A DNA stretch of 64,000 nt from a bacterium (GTDB lineage: Bacteria; 4484-113; JAFGCY01). This document shows positions 17,540-26,010 of the stretch, piece after piece. The notes under the pieces were generated by a model. It ran no database searches, was not told the origin of the DNA, and saw nothing but the letters and a program-made list of their open reading frames with translations. The translations under genes were made by a program, and so were the position numbers. Location of the stretch: contig JAFGCY010000098.1 of NCBI GenBank assembly GCA_016932385.1, positions 1 through 64,000 of the forward strand, in the 5' to 3' direction. Position 1 is the first letter of the stretch, and the number at the start of each line of letters is the position of its first letter.

Positions 17540-19258
17540 ATGGTGAGGATTGGGATTATCATCGCGGTGGCCTGCCTGCTGCTGGTAAGTTGCGGCGGTA
17601 GTGCCAGCAACACTGCTGCGCCGGTTGATCCGCCGGCGGCAGCCCTGGCCGAGCTGGACAGCCTGGCGTGCCCCGCCGATGTGGACCCCGAGCTGTGGGC
17701 CGGGCTGAAATCCACTTTGCGCGCCACCCTCGTCGATGCCAATCTCGACCGCGCGGCCTCCGACGTGGCCCAGTCCGCGCTGAGCCGCGTCGAGGACCTG
17801 GCGGTGACGGGCGTGGAGGGCGGCACGGCCCGGCTGAACTGGTCGTATCGCAACCAGGGCGACTACAACCAGGACGGCGAGGTGGGCGTCGCCGACCTGA
17901 CGCCGATCGGCCAGAACTGGCAGGCCAAGGCGAGCGACGCAACCTGGCCCAAGTCCTGCGTGGCCGACGGCAACGCCGACGGGCTGGTCTCGGTCAACGA
18001 CATCACGCCGATCGGCCAGTGCTGGCTGCGCACGGTGCGCGGCTACCGCATCCAGACCAGCTTGACACCCGAGGTGGAGGACAGCTGGGTGGATAGCGAT
18101 CCCGTACCGCTGAGCACCGGCGTCAAACCCGCGGGCGGCGGATACATCGAGTTCACCTACGATTTACACCCGATTGCGGACGGCACCTATCTGCGCGTAT
18201 TGCCGTACTGCGACGGCGTGCTGGGGATCGCCAGCAATGCGATCCAGTACTGCGGGCTCAAGCCCGATGCGGTCACGCAGTTGACCGCCAGCCAGGGCAC
18301 GGTGATCGGCAGCGTGGAGCTGAGCTGGCAGGCCGGCAACGGCGAGCTGGACTATCTCATTGAGCGCGCTCAGGCCGAGGAGGGCCCGTATACGCAGATC
18401 GGCACGGTCGCCAATCCGGTGACCGTCTTAAGCGATAACGACGTGGCCAGCGGCACCCACTACTGGTACCGCGTGATTGCCCAGCGCGGCGCGGACCAAT
18501 CGGAGCCGTCGGCGGCGACGGAGGGCTGGCCGGTTCTGCGCGATTGGTTCCACACCTGGGGCGGCCCCAACCGCGATCTGGTCAACGGGATGGACATTGG
18601 TCCGGACGGGCGGATATACCTGGCCGGCGAGGCCTACGTCGACGGCGGTCACGGCTGGTGCGCGACGGTCGCTTGCTACAACCTGAACGGGCAGCTGGAA
18701 TGGGTCCGGCAGCTGGAGGGCTCCGAGGACGATGAACTGTACGATGTGCTGGCTATCCCCGAAGGGCACGTTTACGCCTGCGGCTATACGCGCAACGGCA
18801 CGGAAGATGGCATGGCCATGCTCCTGGTGGAGTTGACGAGCACGGGCGAGATCCAGCATGAGTTTATCTGGGGGGACGGCCTGGGCGGAACGGCCTATGC
18901 ACTGGCGGCGGCCGGCGACGGCAACATCCTGCTTCTCGGCGATGGCGACGTGGATGGTTCAGACCAGCACGTCGTGTTGTTCAAGCTCGATCCCGACTGC
19001 AACCTGCTGTGGGGCAAAGGCTGGGGAGGTAACAAGACGCAGAGCGGGTACGACGTGGCGGTCGACGGCTCGGGCGATATCTACATCGGCGGCTACCTTT
19101 ACGATGACAGCAGCACGATTCACATGTTGATGCTGAAGCTGGGTTCCGACGGCAGTCCGCTGCTGCAAAAAGCCTTTACCTTCGGCGGGCCGCGGCTTAA
19201 AGGTATCGACGTGGATGGCTTCGGCAATATCTACCTAGCCGGCTTCTACAGTGGTTGA
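17540..19258 (+). CDS. Lipoprotein with dockerin-like module, FnIII-like and beta-propeller repeats, cut by TGA
   Basis: A 572-residue lipoprotein (lipobox LLVSC) with two dockerin-like calcium loops, GDYNQDGEVGVADLTPIGQ near 107 and DGNADGLVSVNDITPIGQ near 143. A fibronectin-III-like domain follows (about 245-320), then SBBP-like beta-propeller blades (NIYLAG, DIYIGGY, HVYACGY). Translation stops at TGA in the middle of a blade, and the same frame stays open for another 166 codons with matching content. I infer a nonsense mutation (for example TGG to TGA), though readthrough is possible. AGGTGG precedes the ATG. The loops match those in the lipoproteins at 26-36.6 kb. Confidence 0.75.
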   Translation: MVRIGIIIAVACLLLVSCGGSASNTAAPVDPPAAALAELDSLACPADVDPELWAGLKSTLRATLVDANLDRAASDVAQSALSRVEDLAVTGVEGGTARLNWSYRNQGDYNQDGEVGVADLTPIGQNWQAKASDATWPKSCVADGNADGLVSVNDITPIGQCWLRTVRGYRIQTSLTPEVEDSWVDSDPVPLSTGVKPAGGGYIEFTYDLHPIADGTYLRVLPYCDGVLGIASNAIQYCGLKPDAVTQLTASQGTVIGSVELSWQAGNGELDYLIERAQAEEGPYTQIGTVANPVTVLSDNDVASGTHYWYRVIAQRGADQSEPSAATEGWPVLRDWFHTWGGPNRDLVNGMDIGPDGRIYLAGEAYVDGGHGWCATVACYNLNGQLEWVRQLEGSEDDELYDVLAIPEGHVYACGYTRNGTEDGMAMLLVELTSTGEIQHEFIWGDGLGGTAYALAAAGDGNILLLGDGDVDGSDQHVVLFKLDPDCNLLWGKGWGGNKTQSGYDVAVDGSGDIYIGGYLYDDSSTIHMLMLKLGSDGSPLLQKAFTFGGPRLKGIDVDGFGNIYLAGFYSG

Positions 19259-19306
19259 GGCGGCCTATCGGACACGGTTGTCCTGGGATTAAATGCGGCG
19301 GGAGAG

Positions 19307-19756
19307 TTGAATTGGAGTTACCGGTGGGACCTGGCCGGCTGGGATATGGGCACGTCGGTGGTGGTCAATCCGGACGGCAATGCCTGGTTCTTGTGTGAGG
19401 GGGGTGTCAACGGTTCATTTCTCCTGGAAATCGCGCCGGATGGCACGCAGGTCGCGCAACATCGGTTGTTTTCTGATAGTAGTATCGAGGCTAATTCACT
19501 TATCTATCACCAAGGCGCTTTGTATATCACCGGCGAAAGCACGGCCGCTAGCGCTGACTGGCAGGTCTGTGCGCCGACAATGGTAGGCCAATCGGGCTCA
19601 ATGGAGGATGCGACCGGCACCTGGGTCAATGTGACCGAGCCGCTGGTGGCGATGGAGTACACCTGGATCACGCCGGAGGGAGTGGTCGACGACGGCAACG
19701 GCACCAGCGAGTTCTTCCTGTCCAGCACCGAACTGCCACTGCCGGCAGCGGAGTAA
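19307..19756 (+). pseudogene. In-frame 3' part of the interrupted propeller lipoprotein
   Basis: This 149-codon segment is in the same frame as the preceding lipoprotein gene and continues its beta-propeller (TSVVVNPDGNAWFL, GALYITG). The open frame actually resumes right after the TGA at 19256-19258. The possible TTG start has no ribosome site, so independent expression is unlikely. The C-terminal 40 residues are acidic and end the original protein. Confidence 0.65.
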
Positions 19757-19866
19757 GGTCCCCCGCCGGGCCGCGTCGAGGTCATTATAAGCAGATATAC
19801 GTGGCACGGGCGGCCCGCCTGTGACCAAATGGAACCTCGGTGCGGCTGGTTGAGTTTCTAATGTGG

Positions 19867-19888
19867 CAGCCCCGCCCAGGCGGGGCTG
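19867..19888. repeat. Perfect 10-bp inverted repeat upstream of copy 2
   Basis: Arms CAGCCCCGCC and GGCGGGGCTG with a CA loop, about 20 bases upstream of the -10 box of the second repeat-protein gene. There is no T tract. It could end the upstream transcript or bind a regulator; it resembles the GC-rich palindromes at the left window edge. Confidence 0.5.
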
Positions 19889-19907
19889 TGGGCATGACAA
19901 CAACTAC

Positions 19908-19913
19908 TACAAT
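19908..19913 (+). promoter_or_regulatory. -10 box of leaderless GDDxY-repeat protein gene, copy 2
   Basis: TACAAT in CTACTACAAT ends 7 bases before the ATG at 19921; it supports that ATG over an in-frame start 81 bases upstream. Confidence 0.65.
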
Positions 19914-19920
19914 TACACGC

Positions 19921-22017
19921 ATGCATACACGTCACATCGCGCTGATCGTTGCTGTTATCGCCATCGCCCTGCTGGGCACTTCCGCGCGCACCGAAGTGCT
20001 GCTTCCCGAGCAGGCGGAGCTGTTCGAACGGGCGCTGGCCCAGGCGGGGCTTGAGATGTCCGACGTCCGGATCGACCCCGCCGACCTGGCGGTCTGGGGC
20101 GGGGACAAGTACCGCCTGCCGCTGATTTCGGCCTATATGGACGATCCCTGGAAGATCAGCTCGTACACGCGCAGCCAGACCGACGGCCTGCTCAACCGCC
20201 AGGACGATCTCGCCACCTTGCTCGTCAGCTGCCACAAACAGACCGGGCATGCGGTGCGGCTGGGCCTGGTCGGCGACGCGCTGGAGCCGTACAAGCTGCG
20301 CGCCGCGGAGTTGGGCGAGGACGCGCTGGCCGTGGCGTTAAGCGAGCTGACCGGCCAGGATCCAGCGTCCTACCACGACACCGATATGCACCTGACCGGC
20401 TACGACGGCCTGCCGCCGGCGGTGCGCGACGCTGCGGCGGTGTTCCTGTTCGCGGTGCCGGATGTGCTCGCGTACCGCGAGCTGGGACTGACCGAGCCGG
20501 TCCTGAAGCTCGGCCTGGATCCCCAGGCGGTCTATACGGAAGTGCTGGACTACCTGCTCAACGACGGCGAGGAGCAGGATGACGCGCTGGAGAAAGTGCT
20601 GCTCCTCGAAAGCCTGATGGACCACGTCGACTGGGCGGCGCTGAACACGGGCGCGACGCTGGCGACGGTTGCCGCGCAGGGCTTGCGCGACGCGCTGACC
20701 GCTGCGGACGTCGATCTCGGCGATGGCGCATTCCACTTCGCCGCGGATACCCCGCTGGGCCGCGTCGTGCTGGCGGGCAGTGATGACGACGACTACCCGG
20801 CGGACGACTACCTGTTGATCCTGGATCTGGCCGGCGCGGAGAGCTACGAGAACTGCGCCGCCAACCGCGACTACCACCATCCGCTCAGCGTCACGGTCGA
20901 CCTGGGCGGCCTGGACAGCTACTTCAACGAAGAACAGGCGCCGGGGGCTTTCGGCGCCGGCCTGTTCGGTTACGGCCTGCTGATCGACACTGCGGGGGAC
21001 GACTGGTACGCCGCCGGCAGCATCGCCTACGGCGTGGGCATCTTCGGCTCGGGCCTCTTAGCCGACGGCGCCGGCAACGACGCCTACCACGCCAAGCAGC
21101 TGGCCCAGGGCGCCGGCATCTTCGGCACCGGCCTCATGATCGACAACGACGGGGACGACTACTACATCGTAGATGTCTACGGTCAGGGCTATGGCTACAC
21201 GATGGGCTGCGGCCTGCTGCTCGACGGTAAAGGAAACGACCAGTACATCGGCAGCGAGGCGGGCGAGCCCAACGGAGGGCCGTTCGGCGCCGAGCGCTAC
21301 ATCCACTTCGCCCAGGGCGCGGCTTACGGCCGGCGCGACGATTACGGCACGGGCCACAGCTGGGCCGGCGGGGTGGGGATGCTGGTCGACGGCGGCGGCG
21401 ACGACGAGTACCACTGCGAAGTCTACGGCCAGGGCACAGGCTACTGGTACGCGTTGGGCATCCTGGTCGACAAGGGTGGCGACGATTACCACCACGCCGG
21501 CTGGTACAGCCTCGGCTCTAGCCCGCACATGGCCGTCGGCGTGTTCCAGGACGACGGGGGCGACGATTTCTATGCGCTCAAGCAGATGCAAAGCATCGGT
21601 AACGGCCGCGATTTCTCGGTCGGCTGGTTCGAGGATTCCGCCGGCAACGACCACTACCAGGGCGGGATCATGACGCTCGGCGTCGGCGATATCAACGGCA
21701 TTGGCGTGTTCTGGGACAAGGCCGGCGACGACGTCTACCTGACCAAAGGGCCGAGCCTGGGCCAGAGCCGGATCGAAAGCGCCGGCAGCCTGCGCGACGT
21801 GATGCTGACGCTCGGATTGTTCGTCGACGGCGGCGGCGCTGACACCTATCTGACAATCAACGACGAAGTCAATCCGACGGGCCAGCGCCAGCCGCTGATC
21901 GACGACTGGAGCAACCTGGAGCCGCATCCGATCGCCGCCGACGGCACGTGCTGGACGCGCGAGACGGACCAAAACCAAGTCCCCGGCGCCGTCGGCGTGG
22001 GGATCGACGCGGAGTAG
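19921..22017 (+). CDS. Secreted GDDxY-repeat protein, copy 2
   Basis: A 698-residue paralogue of the protein at 15177, with signal peptide MHTRHIALIV... cleaved near about 24. The N-terminal domain (to about 290) and the repeats align along their whole length, for example IDTAGDDWY, VDGGGDDEYH and the conserved pair GRRDDYG and GHSW. Both end in VGIDAE, a shared C-terminal tail that might be a sorting or processing signal. No enzyme motif is visible. The start is set by the shared promoter element and by the signal peptide. The two copies flank the broken propeller lipoprotein, suggesting a local duplication around a surface-protein locus. Confidence 0.8.
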   Translation: MHTRHIALIVAVIAIALLGTSARTEVLLPEQAELFERALAQAGLEMSDVRIDPADLAVWGGDKYRLPLISAYMDDPWKISSYTRSQTDGLLNRQDDLATLLVSCHKQTGHAVRLGLVGDALEPYKLRAAELGEDALAVALSELTGQDPASYHDTDMHLTGYDGLPPAVRDAAAVFLFAVPDVLAYRELGLTEPVLKLGLDPQAVYTEVLDYLLNDGEEQDDALEKVLLLESLMDHVDWAALNTGATLATVAAQGLRDALTAADVDLGDGAFHFAADTPLGRVVLAGSDDDDYPADDYLLILDLAGAESYENCAANRDYHHPLSVTVDLGGLDSYFNEEQAPGAFGAGLFGYGLLIDTAGDDWYAAGSIAYGVGIFGSGLLADGAGNDAYHAKQLAQGAGIFGTGLMIDNDGDDYYIVDVYGQGYGYTMGCGLLLDGKGNDQYIGSEAGEPNGGPFGAERYIHFAQGAAYGRRDDYGTGHSWAGGVGMLVDGGGDDEYHCEVYGQGTGYWYALGILVDKGGDDYHHAGWYSLGSSPHMAVGVFQDDGGDDFYALKQMQSIGNGRDFSVGWFEDSAGNDHYQGGIMTLGVGDINGIGVFWDKAGDDVYLTKGPSLGQSRIESAGSLRDVMLTLGLFVDGGGADTYLTINDEVNPTGQRQPLIDDWSNLEPHPIAADGTCWTRETDQNQVPGAVGVGIDAE

Positions 22018-22523
22018 AAACAGACCTCCGTACCAATGCTGTGGGAGTATGACTTCCGCCGGAGAAAAACGGGCTGAACGCCGCTGAAATCAGCGGATCA
22101 GAACGAGTGAATTGATGGTGATTATCGGCGCGGATTGCGTCGCCGCAGCGGGTTGGATCAGACCGAAAATCCAAGCCGCCAGCCTTCCAATCGGAGCCGA
22201 AACCGGCGGAAATCGTGCCGAAAACCACGATATTTGGGCATTGGGCGCGCCTTAGTATTCCCATCCGCCGGGTTACGCAGTAAGATAGACACCTGTTCGG
22301 CAGAGGCTGGTTCCTTGCTCGAACCGAAAGCGGCGCTGACCACGAAAACGGTGCCGTTTAGTTACTGTGAGCGTACGGGCGCTTAAAGGGCTAGGGTAAT
22401 GGTGCAATGAGAAATATCCTTGCACTAAATGTTCTGAGAGCCGGCGGGTTACGCGGCCGCGTGACCCCATGTAATCCTTGCTCGTTTAAGACGGTTTTCC
22501 CTTTCGCCGGAGGTACTCCTTAG
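22018..22523. other. Long leader region before the sodium-pump operon
   Basis: About 500 bp with no convincing gene. Small inverted repeats are present: 22081-22096 (6-bp arms, AAAT loop), 22346-22359 (6-bp arms, TG loop) and 22402-22425 (6-bp arms, 12-base loop). The string GGGTTACGC occurs twice (about 22270 and 22447). I recognise no riboswitch class. An AGGT-free stretch ends with GGAGG before the next ATG. It may hold the operon promoter and an untranslated leader. Confidence 0.45.
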
Positions 22524-22760
22524 ATGGTTCAGGACGGTCTTACGCTTGCGCTGGTTGGCATGTCCGTGGTGTATGTGTTTTTAACGCTATTGGTGGTCAT
22601 CATCTCAGTGACTGCGCGGATTTTGAAGATGCATACGGACGCGGAACTGGCGGCAATCGAGGCCGACGCGATCCGGCGTCCGGGGCTTAGCCGGCAGAAG
22701 ATCGTGGCGGTGATTTCCGCCGCGCTGGCCCTGCATCGGGCGCGCCGGCGGGGAATGTAA
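22524..22760 (+). CDS. Sodium-pumping decarboxylase gamma-like subunit (OadG family)
   Basis: A 78-residue protein with one N-terminal transmembrane helix (about 7-32) and a short basic cytoplasmic tail, the layout of OadG/MmdD small subunits, which hold the carboxyltransferase and beta subunits together at the membrane. It is first in a three-gene operon with the biotin-bearing alpha and the membrane beta subunit, which supports the call more than its sequence does. GGAGG lies about 9 bases before ATG. It is at the short end of the family and lacks the His/Pro-rich tail of classical OadG. Confidence 0.72.
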   Translation: MVQDGLTLALVGMSVVYVFLTLLVVIISVTARILKMHTDAELAAIEADAIRRPGLSRQKIVAVISAALALHRARRRGM

Positions 22761-22809
22761 CCGGCCTGGGCTGGACATGTAATTTTGAGCTCCAAAGCAG
22801 GAGTTGATT

Positions 22810-24603
22810 GTGAAAAAGATACTGTTTCAGGACACGTCCTTTCGGGACGGCTTTCAGTCTGTCTTCGGCGCCCGAGCGTTGACCGAGGACTTCATTCCGG
22901 CGGTCGAAGCGGCCAAAGACGCCGGCATCTACCACTTCGAGGCCGGCGGCGGGGCGCGGTTCCAGAGCTTGTTCCTGTACTGCGGCGAGTCGGCGTTCGA
23001 TATGATGGACTCCTTCCGGAAAGCAGTCGGCCCCGATGTCAACCTGCAGACGCTGGCCCGCGGCATCAACGTCGTGGCGCTCTCGGCGCAGCCCAAGGAC
23101 ATGATCAATCTACACGCGCAGATGTTCGCCAAGCACGGCATCAGCCACATCCGCAACTTCGATGCCCTGAACGACGTGCGCAACCTGGTCTACTCGGGCA
23201 AGTGCATCGTCGAGGCCGGGTTGCACCACCAGGTCGTGGTCACGATGATGGAACTGCCGCCGGGCTGCACGGGTTCGCACGATGCGGAGTACTACGTCAG
23301 CGTGCTTAAGCAGATCCTCGATTCGGGTCTGCCCTATCACTCGGTTTGCTTCAAGGATGCCTCCGGCACCAGCAACCCGACCAAGTTCCACGACACGGTC
23401 AAGGGCGCGCGCAAGCTGTTGGGCGACGACACGATCATCTGGTGCCACACGCACGAGACCGCCGGCGTTGGCGTGACGCAATACCGGGCGGCGATTGAAG
23501 CCGGCTGCGACGGCATCTGCGTGGCCCGTGCGCCGATCTCCGGCGGCACGGCCCAGCCGGATCTTTTGTCCGTCTGGCATGCGCTCAAGGGCACCGAGTA
23601 CACGCTGGATATCGACGTCAACAAGATCCTCGAGGCCAACGCGGTGGCGAAGGAATGCTTCAAGGACTACTACTTCCCGCCGGAGGCGCAGAAGGTTTCC
23701 AGCGAGGTGATCCTCTCGCCGATGCCCGGCGGCGCGCTGACCGCCAACACGATGATGATGCGCGACACGGGCACGCTGCACCTCTACCCGCAGGTGATCG
23801 AGGCGATGAGCGAGTGCGTGGCCAAAGGCGGCTTCGGCACGTCCGTGACGCCGGTCAGCCAGTTCTACTTCCAGCAGGCCTACGCCAACGTGACCCAGGG
23901 CCCCTGGACGAAGATCACCGACGGCTACGGCAAGATGGTCCTCGGCTATTTCGGCCGCACCCCGACCGAGCCCGATCCCGAGGTGATCAAGATCGCCGAG
24001 GAGCAGATGGGCATGCCGCGGTTTACCGGCGATCCGCTGGAGATCCTCGATCCGGGCATCCCCAAAGCCAAGAAGATCCTTGAGGAAGAGGGCCTGCCGG
24101 TAACCGACGAGAATATCTTCATCGTCGGCGCGCTGGCGACGCCGGGCGGCAACAAGGGCCTGGACTTCCTCAAGGGCAACAAGGACATCCGCGTGCGCAA
24201 GGTGTCCGAGAACGGCGAAGAGCCGGCGGCGGCCCCGGCAGCGGCTCCGGCGGCGGGTGTACCGGCGGCCGGGCCTAACGGCAAGTACCGGGTGACGGTC
24301 GACGGCCAGGCTTACGAAGTGATGGTGGAGGAGACCAGCGGCGCGGTGGTGGCCGTCCAGGAACCCAAGCCGTCGGCCGCGCCGGGTGGCGGCACGGAAG
24401 TCCGCGCCAAGGTGCCGGGCAATGTGCTCAGCATCAAGGTCACCGCCGGCCAGGCGGTGAAGAAGGGCGATACGCTGTTGATCCTGGAAGCGATGAAGAT
24501 GGAAACCTCGGTCCCGGCTCCGGCGGACGGCAAGGTGGCGGCGATCAACGTCAACCCGGGCCAGATCGTCAAGGCCGGCGACCTGCTGATCACGATGTCC
24601 TAG
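22810..24603 (+). CDS. Biotin-dependent carboxyltransferase/decarboxylase alpha subunit (OadA-like)
   Basis: A 597-residue protein with an HMGL-type carboxyltransferase domain (about 1-280), a PYC/OADA-type middle domain (to about 450), an Ala/Pro linker (about 470-490) and a C-terminal biotinyl domain with EAMKME near 560. Key residues of the transferase are visible: DTSFRD at 8-13, the carboxyl-accepting Lys in CFKDASG near 181, and the metal-binding CHTHETAG near 212. The motifs differ clearly from standard OadA (DTTLRDAHQS, CIKDMAG), so the substrate could be oxaloacetate or another 2-oxo acid. The start is GTG at 6 bases from AGGAG; the TTG two codons earlier overlaps that spacing. Confidence 0.85.
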   Translation: MKKILFQDTSFRDGFQSVFGARALTEDFIPAVEAAKDAGIYHFEAGGGARFQSLFLYCGESAFDMMDSFRKAVGPDVNLQTLARGINVVALSAQPKDMINLHAQMFAKHGISHIRNFDALNDVRNLVYSGKCIVEAGLHHQVVVTMMELPPGCTGSHDAEYYVSVLKQILDSGLPYHSVCFKDASGTSNPTKFHDTVKGARKLLGDDTIIWCHTHETAGVGVTQYRAAIEAGCDGICVARAPISGGTAQPDLLSVWHALKGTEYTLDIDVNKILEANAVAKECFKDYYFPPEAQKVSSEVILSPMPGGALTANTMMMRDTGTLHLYPQVIEAMSECVAKGGFGTSVTPVSQFYFQQAYANVTQGPWTKITDGYGKMVLGYFGRTPTEPDPEVIKIAEEQMGMPRFTGDPLEILDPGIPKAKKILEEEGLPVTDENIFIVGALATPGGNKGLDFLKGNKDIRVRKVSENGEEPAAAPAAAPAAGVPAAGPNGKYRVTVDGQAYEVMVEETSGAVVAVQEPKPSAAPGGGTEVRAKVPGNVLSIKVTAGQAVKKGDTLLILEAMKMETSVPAPADGKVAAINVNPGQIVKAGDLLITMS

Positions 24604-24617
24604 TACAGAGCGAGTAC

Positions 24618-25898
24618 ATGAAATTACTGAAGTTAGTGGGGATTGCGGCGGCGCTGGCGTTCGTGGCGGTGGCCGTCGCCTGGGCCGCCCAGTCGCCGGA
24701 GGGCGGCCGGCTGCCCAGCACCGGGGTTGTGATCCAGGAGTTCCTGAAGAGCACCGGGATCTACGAGTTCTTCATGCCGGCCAACGGGCACTGGCAGAAC
24801 GGCATCGGGCGGGTGATCATGATCGCCGTCGGCATGCTGCTGCTCTGGCTGGCGATCAAGAAGAAATTCGAACCGCTCCTGCTGGTGCCGATCGGCTTCG
24901 GCTGTATCCTGACCAACATTCCGCTGGCCGGTATCAGCGACGAGGGCGGGATCCTGCACCTGATCTACCAGGTCGGCATTCTGCCGCCGGGTATTTTCCC
25001 GCTGTTGATCTTTATGGGCGTCGGCGCGATGACCGACTTTGGCCCGATGATCGCCAATCCGCGCACGGCGCTGTTGGGCGCGGCGGCGCAGTTCGGCATC
25101 TTCACCACGCTGATCGGCTCGCTGTTGCTGACCCAGTGGGTGCCGGGCATCAACTTCGATCTCAAGGACGCCGCGGCAATCGGCATCATCGGCGGCGCCG
25201 ACGGCCCGACCTCGATCTTCCTGGCGGGCCAGCTCTCGCCGGAACTACTCGGCGCGATCGCCGTCGCGGCCTACAGCTACATGGCGCTGGTGCCGGTGAT
25301 CCAGCCGCCGATCATGCGCTGGCTGACGACGGAGAACGAGCGCAAGATCCGCATGGAGCAACTGCGTTACGTCAGCCGGCTGGAGAAAATCCTCTTTCCG
25401 CTGAGCACGCTGGTACTCTGCATCCTGCTTTTGCCCTCGGCGGCGCCATTGATCGGCATGTTCATGCTGGGCAACCTGATGCGCGAGTGCGGGGTGGTCG
25501 AACGGCTGTCGCACGTGGCGCAGAACGCGCTGATCAACATCGTGACGATCTTCCTCGGACTGGGCGTCGGCACCAAGCTGGCCGCCGACAAATTCCTCAA
25601 CGTGGAGACGCTGGGCATCCTGGTGATGGGCGTGCTGGCCTTCATGATCGGTACGGCCGGTGGCGTGCTGATGGCCAAGCTGATGAACGTCTTCTCCAAG
25701 GACAAGATCAATCCGCTGATCGGCTCCGCCGGCGTGTCCGCCGTGCCGATGGCGGCGCGCGTCTCCCAGGTCGAGGGCGCCAAGGCCGACCCCGAGAACG
25801 TGCTGATCATGCACGCGATGGGGCCCAACGTGGCCGGCGTGATCGGCTCGGCCGTCGCCGCGGGTGTCCTGCTGACGCTGAAAGACATTTTGAGCTAG
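24618..25898 (+). CDS. oadB: Sodium-translocating decarboxylase beta subunit
   Basis: A 426-residue polytopic membrane protein of the OadB/MmdB/GcdB family, which decarboxylates carboxybiotin on the alpha subunit and pumps Na+ outward. The diagnostic GADGPTSIF segment lies near residues 192-200, with PPIMRWLTT after it and the typical [14 protein letters not shown] and [14 protein letters not shown] motifs near the C-terminus. There are about ten hydrophobic segments. The N-terminus carries an extra hydrophobic stretch and a polar loop. The gene follows the alpha gene by 14 bp. A 6-bp inverted repeat at 25929-25943 lies downstream but has no T tract. Confidence 0.9.
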   Translation: MKLLKLVGIAAALAFVAVAVAWAAQSPEGGRLPSTGVVIQEFLKSTGIYEFFMPANGHWQNGIGRVIMIAVGMLLLWLAIKKKFEPLLLVPIGFGCILTNIPLAGISDEGGILHLIYQVGILPPGIFPLLIFMGVGAMTDFGPMIANPRTALLGAAAQFGIFTTLIGSLLLTQWVPGINFDLKDAAAIGIIGGADGPTSIFLAGQLSPELLGAIAVAAYSYMALVPVIQPPIMRWLTTENERKIRMEQLRYVSRLEKILFPLSTLVLCILLLPSAAPLIGMFMLGNLMRECGVVERLSHVAQNALINIVTIFLGLGVGTKLAADKFLNVETLGILVMGVLAFMIGTAGGVLMAKLMNVFSKDKINPLIGSAGVSAVPMAARVSQVEGAKADPENVLIMHAMGPNVAGVIGSAVAAGVLLTLKDILS

Positions 25899-26010
25899 TC
25901 TAGGGCCAAACGGCGCGAAAGGAAAATTCGGCTTAAAAAGCCGCAGCGCTGTGAATATCGCCGCCGCTTCGGGTAAGCTACGCGGTAGGATTTTTATCGG
26001 AGGTAGTGAA

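Noticed and set aside
19256-19258. TGA recoded as Trp or selenocysteine
   Set aside because: TGA terminates several well-defined genes in the window, and I see no selenocysteine-insertion hairpin right after this TGA; a nonsense change is simpler.
22135-22386. 83-codon frame in the leader of the sodium-pump operon
   Set aside because: No ribosome site, composition unlike the neighbours and no recognisable protein features; more likely untranslated leader.
22018-22523. Known riboswitch upstream of the decarboxylase operon
   Set aside because: Small hairpins exist but no conserved core of any riboswitch class I know could be matched.
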